The translations under genes and the position numbers were made by a program. The notes under the pieces were generated by a model. The model ran no database searches, was not told where the DNA came from, and worked only from the letters and a program-made list of their open reading frames with translations. From NCBI RefSeq assembly GCF_003688895.1, contig NZ_REFV01000007.1, positions 62,001 to 126,000 of the forward strand: a stretch of 64,000 nucleotides of DNA, in the 5' to 3' direction. This DNA comes from Dokdonia sinensis (GTDB taxonomy: Bacteria > Bacteroidota > Bacteroidia > Flavobacteriales > Flavobacteriaceae). Positions 8,923 through 19,108 of the stretch are shown piece after piece (the first letter of the stretch is position 1; each line of letters begins with the position of its first letter).

Positions 8923-9747
8923 ATGATGAAACAACCACAATTAGGACAAAAGATTTTAGAACTGCGCCAGCTCAAGGGTCTGACGCAGGAAGAACTTGTA
9001 GAACAATGTAACATCTCCGTGCGCACTATACAGCGTATAGAAGCTGGTGAGACTATGCCACGCGTCTATACGATTAAGACCATACTTTCGGCCTTAGATC
9101 GTGATCTGGATGATTTACAACAAGACTCAATTTTTGAGACAAAAGTAAAAGAAGCTATGCTTCTAGAAATAGATGAAAGTAAAGATGTCTCCTTTATTTT
9201 AAAGAATCTACATATAGGATGGATTACTGGTATTTTAAGTATGATCGCTTTTATATTTCAATTTATTGAGGACAGCTACTTTATAGCACAAGGAGATTAT
9301 TACTTCGGAGGGTTATTCTACATCATTTTAGGTGTAGTATCTATTATACTTTTTGCATTGCATATGCGTGCGTTTATTTTGATAGGAGAATTATTTAAGA
9401 GTTACTTATTAAAGGTTACATCAATACTGTTCATATCAATTAATACGCTATTAATATTGTATGTTATCATTGATTTGAACTTTGATTATATGCCACAAGG
9501 AGCTTACGCTATTATATTTTGCGTTTTTTATGGCTTGGCTTATGGTTTCTTTGGCTATGCGCTATTAAAATTGAGAAATCTGGGTCAGTTGCCTAAAGCC
9601 GCCGGGATAATCCAAATGATAATAGGCGGTATGTTCCTAACAGTACTATTTTCTATTGTTGCTGCTCCTGCAAGTATTCTCATACAAGGATTGAATGTGG
9701 CAATTATTTTAAAAGTTTATGAGGTAGTTAAAAAGCAGCTCAGTTAA
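8923..9747 (+). CDS. XRE-family regulator with C-terminal membrane domain
   Basis: 274 residues. Residues about 8-62 form a Cro/C1-type helix-turn-helix (LRQLKGLTQEELVEQCNISVRTIQRIEAGETMPR), a typical Bacteroidota variant. The C-terminal half contains about five hydrophobic helices (from about residue 98 onward), so the DNA-binding head is probably tethered to the inner membrane. Membrane-anchored XRE proteins of this layout are common in Flavobacteriaceae but uncharacterised; the signal sensed and the target promoter are unknown. It has its own promoter. The next gene, a patatin, is in the same direction 57 bases downstream. Confidence 0.85.
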   Translation: MMKQPQLGQKILELRQLKGLTQEELVEQCNISVRTIQRIEAGETMPRVYTIKTILSALDRDLDDLQQDSIFETKVKEAMLLEIDESKDVSFILKNLHIGWITGILSMIAFIFQFIEDSYFIAQGDYYFGGLFYIILGVVSIILFALHMRAFILIGELFKSYLLKVTSILFISINTLLILYVIIDLNFDYMPQGAYAIIFCVFYGLAYGFFGYALLKLRNLGQLPKAAGIIQMIIGGMFLTVLFSIVAAPASILIQGLNVAIILKVYEVVKKQLS

Positions 9748-9804
9748 CTCCTAGTTTATTTTGAGACCATTTTAGGGTTTTCTAAATCGTCTTATATTTA
9801 TACT

Positions 9805-10566
9805 ATGATTATAGGTTTAGCATTATCTGGTGGTGGCGCAAAGGGAATTGCACACGCAGGTCTCATAAAATATTTGAAAGAAAAGAATATTAAGATACGA
9901 GCTGTGTCTGGAACTAGCTCTGGTGCGCTCGTGGCCGCACTCTTTGCGGCTGGAAATGATGCAGAAAAGATATATGAGTTTTTTAAAACACCCAACCTCT
10001 TTGATGTAAAGAAATATGCCTTCGGTAGACCTGGTTTGATACGTTCTGAGGTTTTTGAAGCGCACATAAAAAAATACATTCTAGAAGATAGCTTTGAATC
10101 CCTCAAAATACCATTAAAAATTACTGCAGTAAATATTAACTCTACAAAACTTAAAGTGTTTTCGCAAGGCGAACTTTATAAGCCTCTTCTAGCAAGCGCA
10201 GCTTTTCCAGGTTTATTCACCCCCGTTGTAATAGACGACGAGACCTATGTCGACGGTGGAGTTATCAATAATTTTCCTGTAGACCTACTTGATGATTGCG
10301 ACTATCGCATAGGTTGTTATGTAAATCAAGTAGAAAAACTGGGATCAAAGTCCTTAAAACGTTCCTATGACGTTGCGGGTAGAGCTTATGCAATAAGTCA
10401 GTACTCTAAGGATGCCAGTAAATTTCACCTTGCAGATGTTCTTGTAGAACCACAAGAACTTTACCACTACGGTCTTTTTTCGTTTAAATCATTAGAACGT
10501 ATGATGGAGTTAGGGTATCAGGCAGCAACGATTTCATTAAAAGACGAATCTACTTTTCTCAAGTAA
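9805..10566 (+). CDS. Patatin-like phospholipase family protein
   Basis: 253 residues, a single cytoplasmic patatin domain with no signal peptide. The oxyanion-hole glycine run GGGAKG is at 9-14, the nucleophile elbow GTSSG at 36-40 with catalytic Ser38, and the dyad aspartate is Asp150 in VDGG. These features define the Ser-Asp patatin lipases (RssA/YchK-like size class), which hydrolyse acyl esters of phospholipids. A TATATTTA element lies just before the start. It converges with YraN across a 26-base gap. Confidence 0.92.
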   Translation: MIIGLALSGGGAKGIAHAGLIKYLKEKNIKIRAVSGTSSGALVAALFAAGNDAEKIYEFFKTPNLFDVKKYAFGRPGLIRSEVFEAHIKKYILEDSFESLKIPLKITAVNINSTKLKVFSQGELYKPLLASAAFPGLFTPVVIDDETYVDGGVINNFPVDLLDDCDYRIGCYVNQVEKLGSKSLKRSYDVAGRAYAISQYSKDASKFHLADVLVEPQELYHYGLFSFKSLERMMELGYQAATISLKDESTFLK

Positions 10567-10592
10567 AAAAGTATAGAAGTGCGTTGGGAATA

Positions 10593-10952
10593 TTAAAAAA
10601 AGTAAAAAGCATCCTCAAAATGTTGTAGCCGCTCTTCCTTAGAATTTTTAAGCACTCCGATAATATCAAATCGTACCTCAACATCGAGATCGTTTTCTTG
10701 GATGTAGGCATCTGCCACTTTTACGATGGTTTTTTGCTTGCCTTGACTGACAAAACTCTGCGGATCGCCAAAGAAATCTGAGTTACGCGCTTTTACCTCT
10801 ACAATCACCAGGATTCCCTGCTCCTTCTGACAAATAATATCAATTTCTATTTTCCCAAAAAACCAATTACGCTCGAGAATGGTATACCCTTGCTTAATTA
10901 AATGCAGGGTTGCCAGTTCTTCGCCATATTCTCCTAGTTCTTTTGGGGTCAT
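10593..10952 (-). CDS. YraN/UPF0102 family nuclease-fold protein
   Basis: 119 residues from MTPKELGEYGEELA, the canonical YraN start. The restriction-endonuclease-like core is visible: E in GEYGEELA, then GKIEIDIIC with the catalytic-type Asp, and VIVEVKARN (E-x-K). The YraN family is presumed to act on branched or recombination DNA, but the activity is not proven here. A longer frame upstream exists but would overlap the LD-carboxypeptidase gene by over 30 codons with low-quality sequence, so it is not used. It follows that gene on the same strand with an 82-base gap. Confidence 0.9.
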   Translation of the reverse strand: MTPKELGEYGEELATLHLIKQGYTILERNWFFGKIEIDIICQKEQGILVIVEVKARNSDFFGDPQSFVSQGKQKTIVKVADAYIQENDLDVEVRFDIIGVLKNSKEERLQHFEDAFYFF

Positions 10953-11034
10953 TAATTTTTGGGTTTCTAATATGCCAATCACAGTAGCGGAATTAATTCT
11001 ACCTCTATGATGATTACCATAATTGTTATTATTC

Positions 11035-11934
11035 TTACAAATACTGCAAAGACACCTTCGAGTCATCAATATTTATCTCCACCTCACTCCCCAAAACAAG
11101 CGCTCTGTTATCATCTACGTGTCCAGCAGGAAAATCAAAGGCTACGGGAAAAGTACATTCCTTTACAGCATCCATCACAATTTGTTGCGCGGTCTTGCCA
11201 AAGGGAATGCGGTTATCGTGCATTTTTGTCATTCCTCCCACAACCATTCCAGCGCAATGGTCTAGCATTCCGTTGCGTTTTAGGTTTACCACCATTCGGT
11301 CTATATGGTAGAGGTATTCGTCCAGGTCTTCGATAAAAAGTATTTTCCCACTAGTGTCCAGACTACTGCTGCTTCCGCAAAGGCTGTATAGGATGGAAAG
11401 GTTTCCGCCTACGAGCTCGCCTTTGGCTGTGCCAGGGCGATTTAAGGAGTTTGTGGTGTTGTAAGTAAAGTCAGGTTTCTTGCCAAATAGTGATTGTTTT
11501 AGGGACGCTTTCGCGAAAGCGGTATTATCCTCAACACTTACAGGCATTGTAGCGTGTATTGTTTTGAACCCAATCTTGTGAACGTGGCTGTGCAATACCG
11601 TCACGTCAGAGTAACCCACAATCCATTTAGGATATTTTACAAATTTGTAAAAATCTAGTTGGTCTATAATACGCACCGTTCCATATCCTCCCCGCGCGCA
11701 CCAAATCGCTTTAATATCGGGGTTATCCAGCATCGTTTGAAAGTCTTGAGCTCTCTGGTAATCTGTGCCCGCATACTGATTGTCTTCCAGACCTATGGTT
11801 TTTCCTACCACGGGAACAAGCCCCCAACTTTTAAGAAGTTGTATCCCCTCATCCAGTTCATCAAGAGAAATTTTACGTGCCGTAGCAACCAAACCGACTT
11901 TATCGCCGTATTTAAGAAAAGGAGGTGTAACCAT
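11035..11934 (-). CDS. LD-carboxypeptidase (peptidase S66)
   Basis: 299 residues, usual for the S66 family, which cleaves the L-Lys(or DAP)-D-Ala bond of tetrapeptides during murein recycling. Nucleophile Ser109 sits in GYSDVT; the catalytic Glu is expected in LFIEDLDEYLYHIDRM, and the His is in FDFPAGHVDDN. No signal peptide, consistent with cytoplasmic recycling enzymes. A surface insertion-like segment NTAFAKASLK (about residues 137-146) is encoded by palindrome copy 5. The gene is upstream of YraN on the same strand. Confidence 0.92.
   Translation of the reverse strand: MVTPPFLKYGDKVGLVATARKISLDELDEGIQLLKSWGLVPVVGKTIGLEDNQYAGTDYQRAQDFQTMLDNPDIKAIWCARGGYGTVRIIDQLDFYKFVKYPKWIVGYSDVTVLHSHVHKIGFKTIHATMPVSVEDNTAFAKASLKQSLFGKKPDFTYNTTNSLNRPGTAKGELVGGNLSILYSLCGSSSSLDTSGKILFIEDLDEYLYHIDRMVVNLKRNGMLDHCAGMVVGGMTKMHDNRIPFGKTAQQIVMDAVKECTFPVAFDFPAGHVDDNRALVLGSEVEINIDDSKVSLQYL
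11507..11520. repeat. GCTTTCGCGAAAGC palindrome, copy 5 (coding, AFAKA frame)
   Basis: Perfect copy in the LD-carboxypeptidase gene, encoding residues 139-143. Confidence 0.97.
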
Positions 11935-12057
11935 ACATCGTTTTTAAATGTCTCAATGTACTAAAAATTAAACTTTTTAGTTTTAAAGTAGTCATAGTTA
12001 ATATATTGTTAATGCGGGAAGATTGTTTTATATTGAACCGCACCTAATCAATACCTT

Positions 12058-13515
12058 ATGGAAATTCTTACTTCTTGCAACACAGCTTCCATCGCACCTT
12101 TTGTTCCGACAGGATCTAATGAGTGGGATGTTGTTAAGGCAAAGCACGTGTATAGGCGCGTGGGTTTTGGCGCTTCTCAAGCTCAAATTAATATCGCGCT
12201 GTCAAGCTCGCCTTCTGCATTTATAGATGCGATCATAGATGAGGCAATCGCCGCTGCAAATTCTCCAGTTCCTGAATGGGCAAACTGGTCTTTTCAGGAT
12301 TATAATGACTATGACTTGGAAGCTGGTGAACAGAATACATACATCTACAGACAAACAGCAAACTATATTAAGGATTCTGGTCTTAAGGGGCGTCTTTCAC
12401 TTTTCTGGCATAATCATTTTGTGACAGAAAAAGAAGTGTATAATCACCCGCCATACGCATATCAATACTGGAATTTATTAGAGACTTATGCTTTGGGTAA
12501 TTTTAGGGAATTTACCAGGGTGATAGGTGTAAGTAATGCTATGTTGCTGTATCTCAATGGTTTTGAGAATTCAAAATTTAGCCCTAATGAAAACTATGCT
12601 CGCGAACTTTATGAGCTATTTACATTAGGGGAGAACAATGGTTACACACAGGAAGATATCGTTGAAACATCCAGAGCGCTTACAGGTTATAATCAATGGG
12701 ATGACTACGGCGCACAGATTAATTTTAACCCTAATAACTTTGACGATACTGAAAAAACTATTTTCGGGCAGACGAGTAACTTTGATTATGATGGGGTGAT
12801 TGATTTACTTTTTGAAGAAAAGTCAGATCTCATTGCCACCTTTATATGTACAAAACTGTACACCTTTTTTGTAAGTCGTGATACTAATGAGGCGATTATA
12901 CAAGAAATGGCTTCTACATTTATTACAAATGACTTTGAGATTGTTCCGGTCTTGCGTCAGCTCTTAAAAAGCGAACATTTTTTTGATACAGACGCTACGG
13001 GACTCATTGTAAAAAGCCCGTTTGATATGACTTCAATCTATCTTAACGAACTAGGATTTACATACGAGACACCCGAAGAAGATTACACGGATTTTATCGT
13101 ATATCTAAACGCAAACTTAGGTCAAGAAATTTACGAACCTACGGACGTAGCTGGTTGGCAAGGTGATCGAGATTGGATTAATACGAGTACTCTAACGGGA
13201 AGGTGGCTCAGTATGGAGTATCTTACTTGGCCTATGTGGAACGAAGATGAGGAGCAGTTTAGAGAATTTGCTAGAGACCTTACTAATAATAGTGCAGACC
13301 CTGCATTTATCACAAAAGAAATTATAGATTTCTTCCTTTCTAAACCTTTGTACACAGAGGCAGATTACGATATAGCGACAACAGTATTTAAATGGGAAGT
13401 ACCAGAAAATTATTATGAGGATGGCACTTGGAATCTTGATTGGGGCTCTGCGGCCTATCAAGTGTTGCTCTTGATGCATCATATTTTTAGAATGCCCGAA
13501 TTTCAACTTAAATAA
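12058..13515 (+). CDS. DUF1800 domain-containing protein
   Basis: 485 residues, no obvious signal peptide. The family signature is clear: KHVYRRVGFGAS near the N-terminus, SLFWHNHFVTE, NENYARELYELFTLG, and the DVAGWQGDRDWINTSTLTGRW segment near residue 365. DUF1800 proteins are almost always encoded next to a DUF1501 protein, as here with an eight-base gap, and both are thought to act together, probably outside the cytoplasm, in an unknown process. Lack of a signal peptide while the partner carries a Tat-like signal raises the possibility of hitchhiker export (inference). Confidence 0.88.
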   Translation: MEILTSCNTASIAPFVPTGSNEWDVVKAKHVYRRVGFGASQAQINIALSSSPSAFIDAIIDEAIAAANSPVPEWANWSFQDYNDYDLEAGEQNTYIYRQTANYIKDSGLKGRLSLFWHNHFVTEKEVYNHPPYAYQYWNLLETYALGNFREFTRVIGVSNAMLLYLNGFENSKFSPNENYARELYELFTLGENNGYTQEDIVETSRALTGYNQWDDYGAQINFNPNNFDDTEKTIFGQTSNFDYDGVIDLLFEEKSDLIATFICTKLYTFFVSRDTNEAIIQEMASTFITNDFEIVPVLRQLLKSEHFFDTDATGLIVKSPFDMTSIYLNELGFTYETPEEDYTDFIVYLNANLGQEIYEPTDVAGWQGDRDWINTSTLTGRWLSMEYLTWPMWNEDEEQFREFARDLTNNSADPAFITKEIIDFFLSKPLYTEADYDIATTVFKWEVPENYYEDGTWNLDWGSAAYQVLLLMHHIFRMPEFQLK

Positions 13516-13523
13516 GAAGAGCT

Positions 13524-15173
13524 ATGTGCAATCACGATCATAAGAATAAAAAACGCGCAGCGGCTATTAAGAAAGGAATCAGTCCCTCCGCCAAAATTAC
13601 AGATGACCATCACGATGAAGAACACAGCTCCTGGAATAGACGTAGTTTTTTAAGAGCTCTGGGGCTTGTAGGAGGAGGTAGCATCGCCTTGGGAGGTTCT
13701 AATCTTACAGCATCATCGCCATCTAGAATGACCGCCGCTCTCGCAAATGCAGCAAGTGAGGATAGGGTACTTGTTCTAGTAAGACTCAAAGGAGGAAACG
13801 ATGGACTCAATACAATCGTTCCTATTTACGACTATGATTTTTATGCTGGAAACAGACCTTCTGTAAGACATCAAGAAAATTCTTTATATCAGTTAAATTC
13901 AGACTTCGGAATACCTCCATCTATGCAGCCCTTGCAATCTTTATGGGGAGAAGGTGCTATGAAAGTGATACACGGAGTAGGGTATCCAGACCAGAATCTT
14001 TCACACTTTAGGAGTTCAGACATATGGGCGAGTGGGCAGTCTATAGAAGTGGAGGATACAGGAGTCTTAGGACGCTATTTTGAAGGACTGTATCCAGATT
14101 TTTTGATCTCACCACCAGAAATCCCTCCGGCAATACAGATAGGAAGTATAGGTAACTTAATATTTGATGGTGCAGAAAGTAGTTACGCCTTTTCTGTAGC
14201 AGACCCGCAGCAGTTATCTAGTATTGCCGAAAACGGTGTCATACACGATGTGACAGACGTCCCTGGTTGCACCTTTGGTGAGCAGCTGGAGTTTATGCGG
14301 GGAATTACAAATACGACATTTACGTATGCAGGTGTCATAAATGAGGCGTATGAAGCTGCAACAAATGCGGTAGAATATCAGAATCAATCCTTAGGTAGGC
14401 AGCTTGCTATAGTCGCCCGTATGATAAAAGGTGGATTAGGCACTAAAGTGTATCTGGTAACCCTAGGCGGTTTTGACACACATGCAAATCAGGTAGAGGT
14501 TCATAACAACCGTATGAATCAGGTTGCGCAAGGAATGAAAGATTTTTATGAAGATCTGGCAGCATCTGGAATGCAAGATAAAGTGATGTCTATGACCTTT
14601 TCAGAATTTGGACGTCGCATAGAAGAAAATGGCTCTAATGGTACAGATCACGGAGCCGCGTCACCAGTAATGGTTTTCGGAGATGGACTACAGGGTAATG
14701 GTTTTGTGGGATCACATCCAGATCTTCAGAATCCAGATGCTAATGGTAATTTACAGTTCGGCACAGATTTTAGAAGTGTGTACGCTACGATGATGAAAGA
14801 GTGGCTTTGTATAGACGGTGGAACTGTAGATGAGCTATTATTCGGTGATTATGAAACGGTAGATCTGGGCTTTAGTTGCGATTCTTTAGGGGTCACAGAT
14901 TTAGGGCAACGTGATACTTTTCAGCATTTTGGGACGTATAGCAATGGGCGCACTTATCTAGAATTTACAATGCCTACCACTGCAAAAGTAGATATCACAC
15001 TCTTTAATATACTTGGACAACCCGTGGGAACATTAAGTAACGACTTCCTAATGGAAGGTCCCTATAAAATTGATGTTCAAGAGCAAATTAAAAAACGTCT
15101 TTTTACGGGACAGTATATTTACCAGATAAGCTTTGCTGGTCGTAAGTACAGCAAGAGTATCCTTATACGGTAA
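13524..15173 (+). CDS. DUF1501 protein with Tat-like signal and T9SS sorting domain
   Basis: 549 residues. A twin-arginine motif N-R39-R40-S-F-L-R followed by a hydrophobic stretch ending near residue 70 suggests Tat export of a folded protein. The DUF1501 core (sulfatase-like/alkaline phosphatase-type fold in related families) spans about 75-460 with LVRLKGGNDGLNTIVP, GGFDTHANQ and FSEFGRRIEENGSNGTDHG. The last ~80 residues form a type A T9SS C-terminal sorting domain ending in GRKYSKSILIR. Its DUF1800 partner is immediately upstream. Likely surface-attached or released; substrate unknown. Confidence 0.88.
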   Translation: MCNHDHKNKKRAAAIKKGISPSAKITDDHHDEEHSSWNRRSFLRALGLVGGGSIALGGSNLTASSPSRMTAALANAASEDRVLVLVRLKGGNDGLNTIVPIYDYDFYAGNRPSVRHQENSLYQLNSDFGIPPSMQPLQSLWGEGAMKVIHGVGYPDQNLSHFRSSDIWASGQSIEVEDTGVLGRYFEGLYPDFLISPPEIPPAIQIGSIGNLIFDGAESSYAFSVADPQQLSSIAENGVIHDVTDVPGCTFGEQLEFMRGITNTTFTYAGVINEAYEAATNAVEYQNQSLGRQLAIVARMIKGGLGTKVYLVTLGGFDTHANQVEVHNNRMNQVAQGMKDFYEDLAASGMQDKVMSMTFSEFGRRIEENGSNGTDHGAASPVMVFGDGLQGNGFVGSHPDLQNPDANGNLQFGTDFRSVYATMMKEWLCIDGGTVDELLFGDYETVDLGFSCDSLGVTDLGQRDTFQHFGTYSNGRTYLEFTMPTTAKVDITLFNILGQPVGTLSNDFLMEGPYKIDVQEQIKKRLFTGQYIYQISFAGRKYSKSILIR

Positions 15174-15191
15174 AATACATAGCCGTTTGAG

Positions 15192-15228
15192 AAAGCCGCA
15201 ATACTAAAAGGGTGTTGTGGCTTTTTTT
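15192..15228 (+). terminator. Rho-independent terminator of the DUF1800/DUF1501 operon
   Basis: Ten-base stem (AAAGCCGCAA pairing with TTGTGGCTTT, one G-U pair) with a short loop, running into a T-tract, 19 bases after the DUF1501 stop. Confidence 0.75.
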
Positions 15229-15249
15229 GCGCGATGATTTATTTTTTAC

Positions 15250-15263
15250 GCTTTCGCGAAAGC
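15250..15263. repeat. GCTTTCGCGAAAGC palindrome, copy 6 (intergenic)
   Basis: Perfect copy directly behind the terminator of the DUF1800/DUF1501 operon. Confidence 0.97.
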
Positions 15264-15529
15264 GGTACCAACATCATCCTCAATTCATATTTTAAATTTT
15301 CAAAATGCCAAGTAGTTATACCTTTAAGGCGCAATGTACATAAGGTCTTAAACGTTTGAATACATTTCTGCTTTTGGAAAAGCCTATTCAAAACCCATCT
15401 TTTGTAAGCTAAAGATTAGGCCTTTTATTACAGATATTATAAAGACCTTTAGGTCTGATCATAGATTCGATTTCAATTCCCATTTCTTCACCTTGAAATC
15501 CCTATTTTTGTGGCTTCAAAATTCAAGAA
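15264..15529 (+). promoter_or_regulatory. Non-coding leader/promoter region of metG
   Basis: Together with the terminator and palindrome this makes a 356-base gap without a gene. It holds a TATTTTTG box at 15503-15510 (TAnnTTTG, 19 bases before the ATG, with no good -33 partner) and a small inverted repeat AGACCT-TT-AGGTCT at 15443-15456. No T-box or other known riboswitch could be recognised by eye. Confidence 0.35.
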
Positions 15530-17626
15530 ATGTCACAACGTTATACGATTACTGCTGCCCTTCCATACACAAATGGACCCATACATATAGGTCATCTTGC
15601 TGGGGTTTACGTGCCAGCAGATATTTATGCCAGATACCAGCGCCTGCAAGGGGCAGACGTAGCCTTTATTTGCGGAAGCGATGAGCACGGTGTGCCCATT
15701 ACCATTAAGGCAAAAAAAGAGGGGATAACACCACAGCAGGTTGTAGATAGATATCACGCAATTATCAAGCAGTCCTTTATAGATTTTGGAATCACCTTTG
15801 ATAATTACTCACGTACGAGTGCAAAAGTTCACCACGACACGGCGAGTGAGTTTTTTAAGAATATGTATGATCAGGGGAAATTTCTTGAGGAGACAAACGA
15901 GCAATTATATGATGCAGAGGCAAACCAGTTTCTGGCAGATCGATTTGTGACAGGAACTTGTCCTAAGTGTGGTTTTGAAGAAGCATACGGCGATCAGTGC
16001 GAGAATTGTGGTACGTCTCACAACGCTACAGATCTTATCAACCCTAAAAGTGCCATTACCGGAGCGGTACCTACGCTTAAAGAAACCAAACATTGGTTTT
16101 TACCCTTAGATCAATACAATGACTTCTTTAAAAAGTGGATCATAAAGGGACACAAAAAAGATTGGAAAACAAACGTTTACGGACAATGCAAATCGTGGAT
16201 AGACGACGGCCTGCGCCCGCGCGCTGTAACTCGTGACCTTGATTGGGGAATTCCTGTTCCAGTTGAGGGAGCAGAAAGTAAGGTACTTTACGTTTGGTTT
16301 GACGCACCTATAGGCTACATTTCTTCTACAAAAGAGTGGGCAGCTAGAGAAGGCAAGGAATGGGAACCGTATTGGAAGGATGAAAACACAAAGTTGCTTC
16401 ATTTTATCGGGAAGGATAATATTGTCTTTCATTGTTTGATTTTTCCTGCAATGCTCAAAGGACACGGCGAGTATATTTTACCAGATAACGTTCCAGCAAA
16501 CGAATTTTTAAATCTTGAAGGTCGCAAACTTTCTACGTCTAAGAACTGGGCGGTGTGGTTGCACGAGTATCTAGAGGATTTTCCCGGTCAGCAGGATGTA
16601 TTGCGATATACCCTTACTGCAAATGCTCCAGAAACTAAAGATAATGACTTTACGTGGGCAGACTTCCAGTTGCGTAATAATAGTGAGCTCGTAGCTATTT
16701 TTGGTAATTTTATTAATCGAGTGACGGTACTTACTCATAAATATTATGATGGGGCTGTACCAGAGCCTAGGGAGTTTAATAACGTGGACAAGGAAACGCT
16801 ACAAACAATGCGTGCTTACCCTTCGGTAATAGGCAGCTCAATTGAGAAATACCGCTTTCGCGAAAGCCAAACAGAGCTCATCAACCTCGCCCGCTTAGGA
16901 AACAAATACCTAGCCGATGAGGAGCCTTGGAAGACCATAAAAACAGACGAAGCCCGCACCAAAACTGTAATGTACGTAGCACTTCAAATTGCTGCCGCAC
17001 TCGCCGTTTTGAGTGAACCATTATTACCGCATACGAGTGAAAAATTGAAAGGTATACTGAATTTAACTCCAAGCGATGGCGCGGAGTCTCTTGTGTGGGG
17101 CGAGGTCGCTACCCGAGAAGCCCTCTTAGATAAAAATCATGTGATCAACACATCTCAACTCCTCTTCTCAAAAATAGAAGACGACCAAATTCAGAAACAA
17201 TTGGACAAACTAGAAGCGAGTAAAATTGCAAACGACCTCTCGGCTACGCTCGAGGTGCAGGAGGTCGCCCCGCAGAAAGAGACCATCACCTTTGATGACT
17301 TTACAAAACTCGATATGCGCGTAGGCACCATCATCGAGGCTGAGAAAATGGCAAAGACTAAAAAGCTTCTTATCCTAAAAGTAGACACAGGCATAGACAC
17401 AAGAACTATAGTCTCTGGCATCGCCGAAAGTTTTACACCCGAAGAAGTGGTAGGAAAGCAAGTAACGGTACTTGTAAATCTTGCTCCTCGCGCATTGCGC
17501 GGTGTGGAAAGCGAGGGGATGATACTGATGACGGAGGATGCTAGTGGGAAGTTGGTTTTTGTGAATCCTGACACCGCGGCTACGCTCGGTGCAGGTGGGG
17601 TTGGGAACGGGAGCGTGATAAGTTAG
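15530..17626 (+). CDS. metG: Methionine-tRNA ligase
   Basis: 698 residues, the long MetG1 form. Charges initiator and elongator tRNA-Met with methionine using ATP. HIGH motif at 19-22, zinc knuckle with CPKC and CENC (about residues 144-160), KMSKS variant K333-L-S-T-S, an anticodon-binding helical domain (about 390-560) and a C-terminal EMAP/Trbp111-type tRNA-binding domain (about 595-698; [28 protein letters not shown]). The palindrome at 16854 encodes R442-F-R-E-S446, where related MetRS enzymes, from memory, have a similar RFRE sequence, so the repeat fits without an indel. Monocistronic or leading into the downstream secreted-protein genes (19-base gap). Confidence 0.97.
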   Translation: MSQRYTITAALPYTNGPIHIGHLAGVYVPADIYARYQRLQGADVAFICGSDEHGVPITIKAKKEGITPQQVVDRYHAIIKQSFIDFGITFDNYSRTSAKVHHDTASEFFKNMYDQGKFLEETNEQLYDAEANQFLADRFVTGTCPKCGFEEAYGDQCENCGTSHNATDLINPKSAITGAVPTLKETKHWFLPLDQYNDFFKKWIIKGHKKDWKTNVYGQCKSWIDDGLRPRAVTRDLDWGIPVPVEGAESKVLYVWFDAPIGYISSTKEWAAREGKEWEPYWKDENTKLLHFIGKDNIVFHCLIFPAMLKGHGEYILPDNVPANEFLNLEGRKLSTSKNWAVWLHEYLEDFPGQQDVLRYTLTANAPETKDNDFTWADFQLRNNSELVAIFGNFINRVTVLTHKYYDGAVPEPREFNNVDKETLQTMRAYPSVIGSSIEKYRFRESQTELINLARLGNKYLADEEPWKTIKTDEARTKTVMYVALQIAAALAVLSEPLLPHTSEKLKGILNLTPSDGAESLVWGEVATREALLDKNHVINTSQLLFSKIEDDQIQKQLDKLEASKIANDLSATLEVQEVAPQKETITFDDFTKLDMRVGTIIEAEKMAKTKKLLILKVDTGIDTRTIVSGIAESFTPEEVVGKQVTVLVNLAPRALRGVESEGMILMTEDASGKLVFVNPDTAATLGAGGVGNGSVIS
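16854..16867. repeat. GCTTTCGCGAAAGC palindrome, copy 7 (coding, FRES frame)
   Basis: Perfect copy inside metG in the anticodon-binding domain, read as R-FRES. Confidence 0.97.
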
Positions 17627-17645
17627 AAATACTCAAATCATAATA

Positions 17646-19096
17646 ATGAAAAAATCAATTCAATTCATTGCATTGCTTATTTGTGCGTTCAGTTACGGTC
17701 AAGGTGTTTATCACAAAATCTCCTTAACAAATAAAAAATCAGGTACCGCTTTAGAAAATGTACATCTAGTTCTGCACGATGATTCTGGTAGCTTTTCGGT
17801 GTTTGCAGAAGAACCTAAAACTACCTATGGATACCTATACAATGCGGATAAGGAATTACAATCCCAACTTGTTTCAGAGGGTTTAAAAAGAAAATACAAA
17901 GAAATCATTGGTCAAGCCGTAAGTCAAGGTCAAGTGAGACTTGTTCAGAAAAATAGTAAAGGAAATAAGTTTGCGAGCATACTTTATAATTTTAACAACG
18001 ATACGACCCAAGAGGTAGAATATGACCTCGACCTACGCCGCCAGGTATTCCTGCAGAGTTATAGCCGAGGAGCTCACTGTTATGTCTTTACGATTTTAAA
18101 AGACTCAAATTTGATAAGGAAGTGGATATTTCATGTGGACGGAACTGTTGCTACGGAGGATATAGATTTGGCAGAGGAGCTTAATAGAAATTCAGTTAAA
18201 TCTCTTGACATTTATAAACTAATGCAAGAATCACAAGGGTTTAACTCCGATATTTCTTTAGCAAAAATTGAGAATAACCTTCCCAATACATTGGAAATTA
18301 CCACCGAGCAAAATAAAATGTTCGAATACAATGAGGGATTTTATTGGACACTTGACGAGGATGAAAGCTACACAGTTCTATTTGACTTTAAGTTACCTTA
18401 CTTGCAACCTAGTTTACGCTTCATAAAGAAACCAGCACCTTTAGACAATTCTAAGAACAACCCTACAAATTCCTATGTGATAGGAGATAAAATTGCACAA
18501 CTTGTCTCTAACAGTTCGATGATGCACCTTGTGATTAAAAATCTTGAGACCCTAGAAGAGGTTCAGCATTTTAAACTTGAAAAAGATGACCCTATAACCT
18601 TCAAAAATTCCCCCATTTTACAAGAGGGTTCTGTTTATAGTTTTGGTGCAACTAGAAAAATGGAGAAAACATCAAAGTTCTTAAGGAAAATTGCTCAGAT
18701 AAAAATGGCATATCCCTGTTTAGAACTAAATATGGTTATCGTATGACTGTAGGCGGTGTTCGTCCTCAAGGCGGTGGAGGCGGTATGATGATGCCAGGAT
18801 TTGGTGGGCTTCCCATTGCTACAGTAGGAGCAGTCACAATGAGTTTCAATCCAGCATCATTTGCTTATGGTTCCTATGGAGCAACTGGCTCAACTCGAAT
18901 TGAGAGTATGTTTGACGGAGATTTTAATCACATTGACGGGGAAGTCGTCGATAACATTTTTGATAGGATAGACCGTCATACCGAAAGACTAAGAAAATTT
19001 GCAGATAATATTTTTTTGAAAGATGGGAAGGTTCTATTTGGGAATTATGACCCCCGCATTAAGGAATACACGCTGTATTCTTTTGAGAACGATTAA
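17646..19096 (+). pseudogene. Frameshifted secreted paralogue of unknown function
   Basis: Two frames that together make one protein of the family seen at 21289 and 22853. The first (17646-18746) starts with a signal peptide (MKKSIQFIALLICAFSYGQ) and matches the family up to KFLRK, then runs into an unrelated tail and a stop at 18746. The homologous continuation is in the next frame: the stretch through KNGISLF and YGYRMTVGGV (from about 18700, continuing to 19096) lines up with the part of the 22853 protein that follows its own FLRK. A one-base loss around the A-rich 18686-18705 stretch explains this. It could be a true pseudogene, a phase-variable A tract or a sequencing error. A Gly/Met-rich hydrophobic segment follows the break, as in the intact paralogue. 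Function unknown. Confidence 0.75.
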
Positions 19097-19108
19097 ATAC
19101 AATAGCGA

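Noticed and set aside
10953-11069. Extended YraN start
   Set aside because: Would overlap the LD-carboxypeptidase gene with low-complexity sequence; YraN proteins start at MTPKELGEYGE-like sequence.
18686-18706. Programmed -1 ribosomal frameshift
   Set aside because: The heptamer around the A tract (A AAA ATG) is a poor slippery site and no downstream pseudoknot was seen; mutation or sequencing error is simpler.
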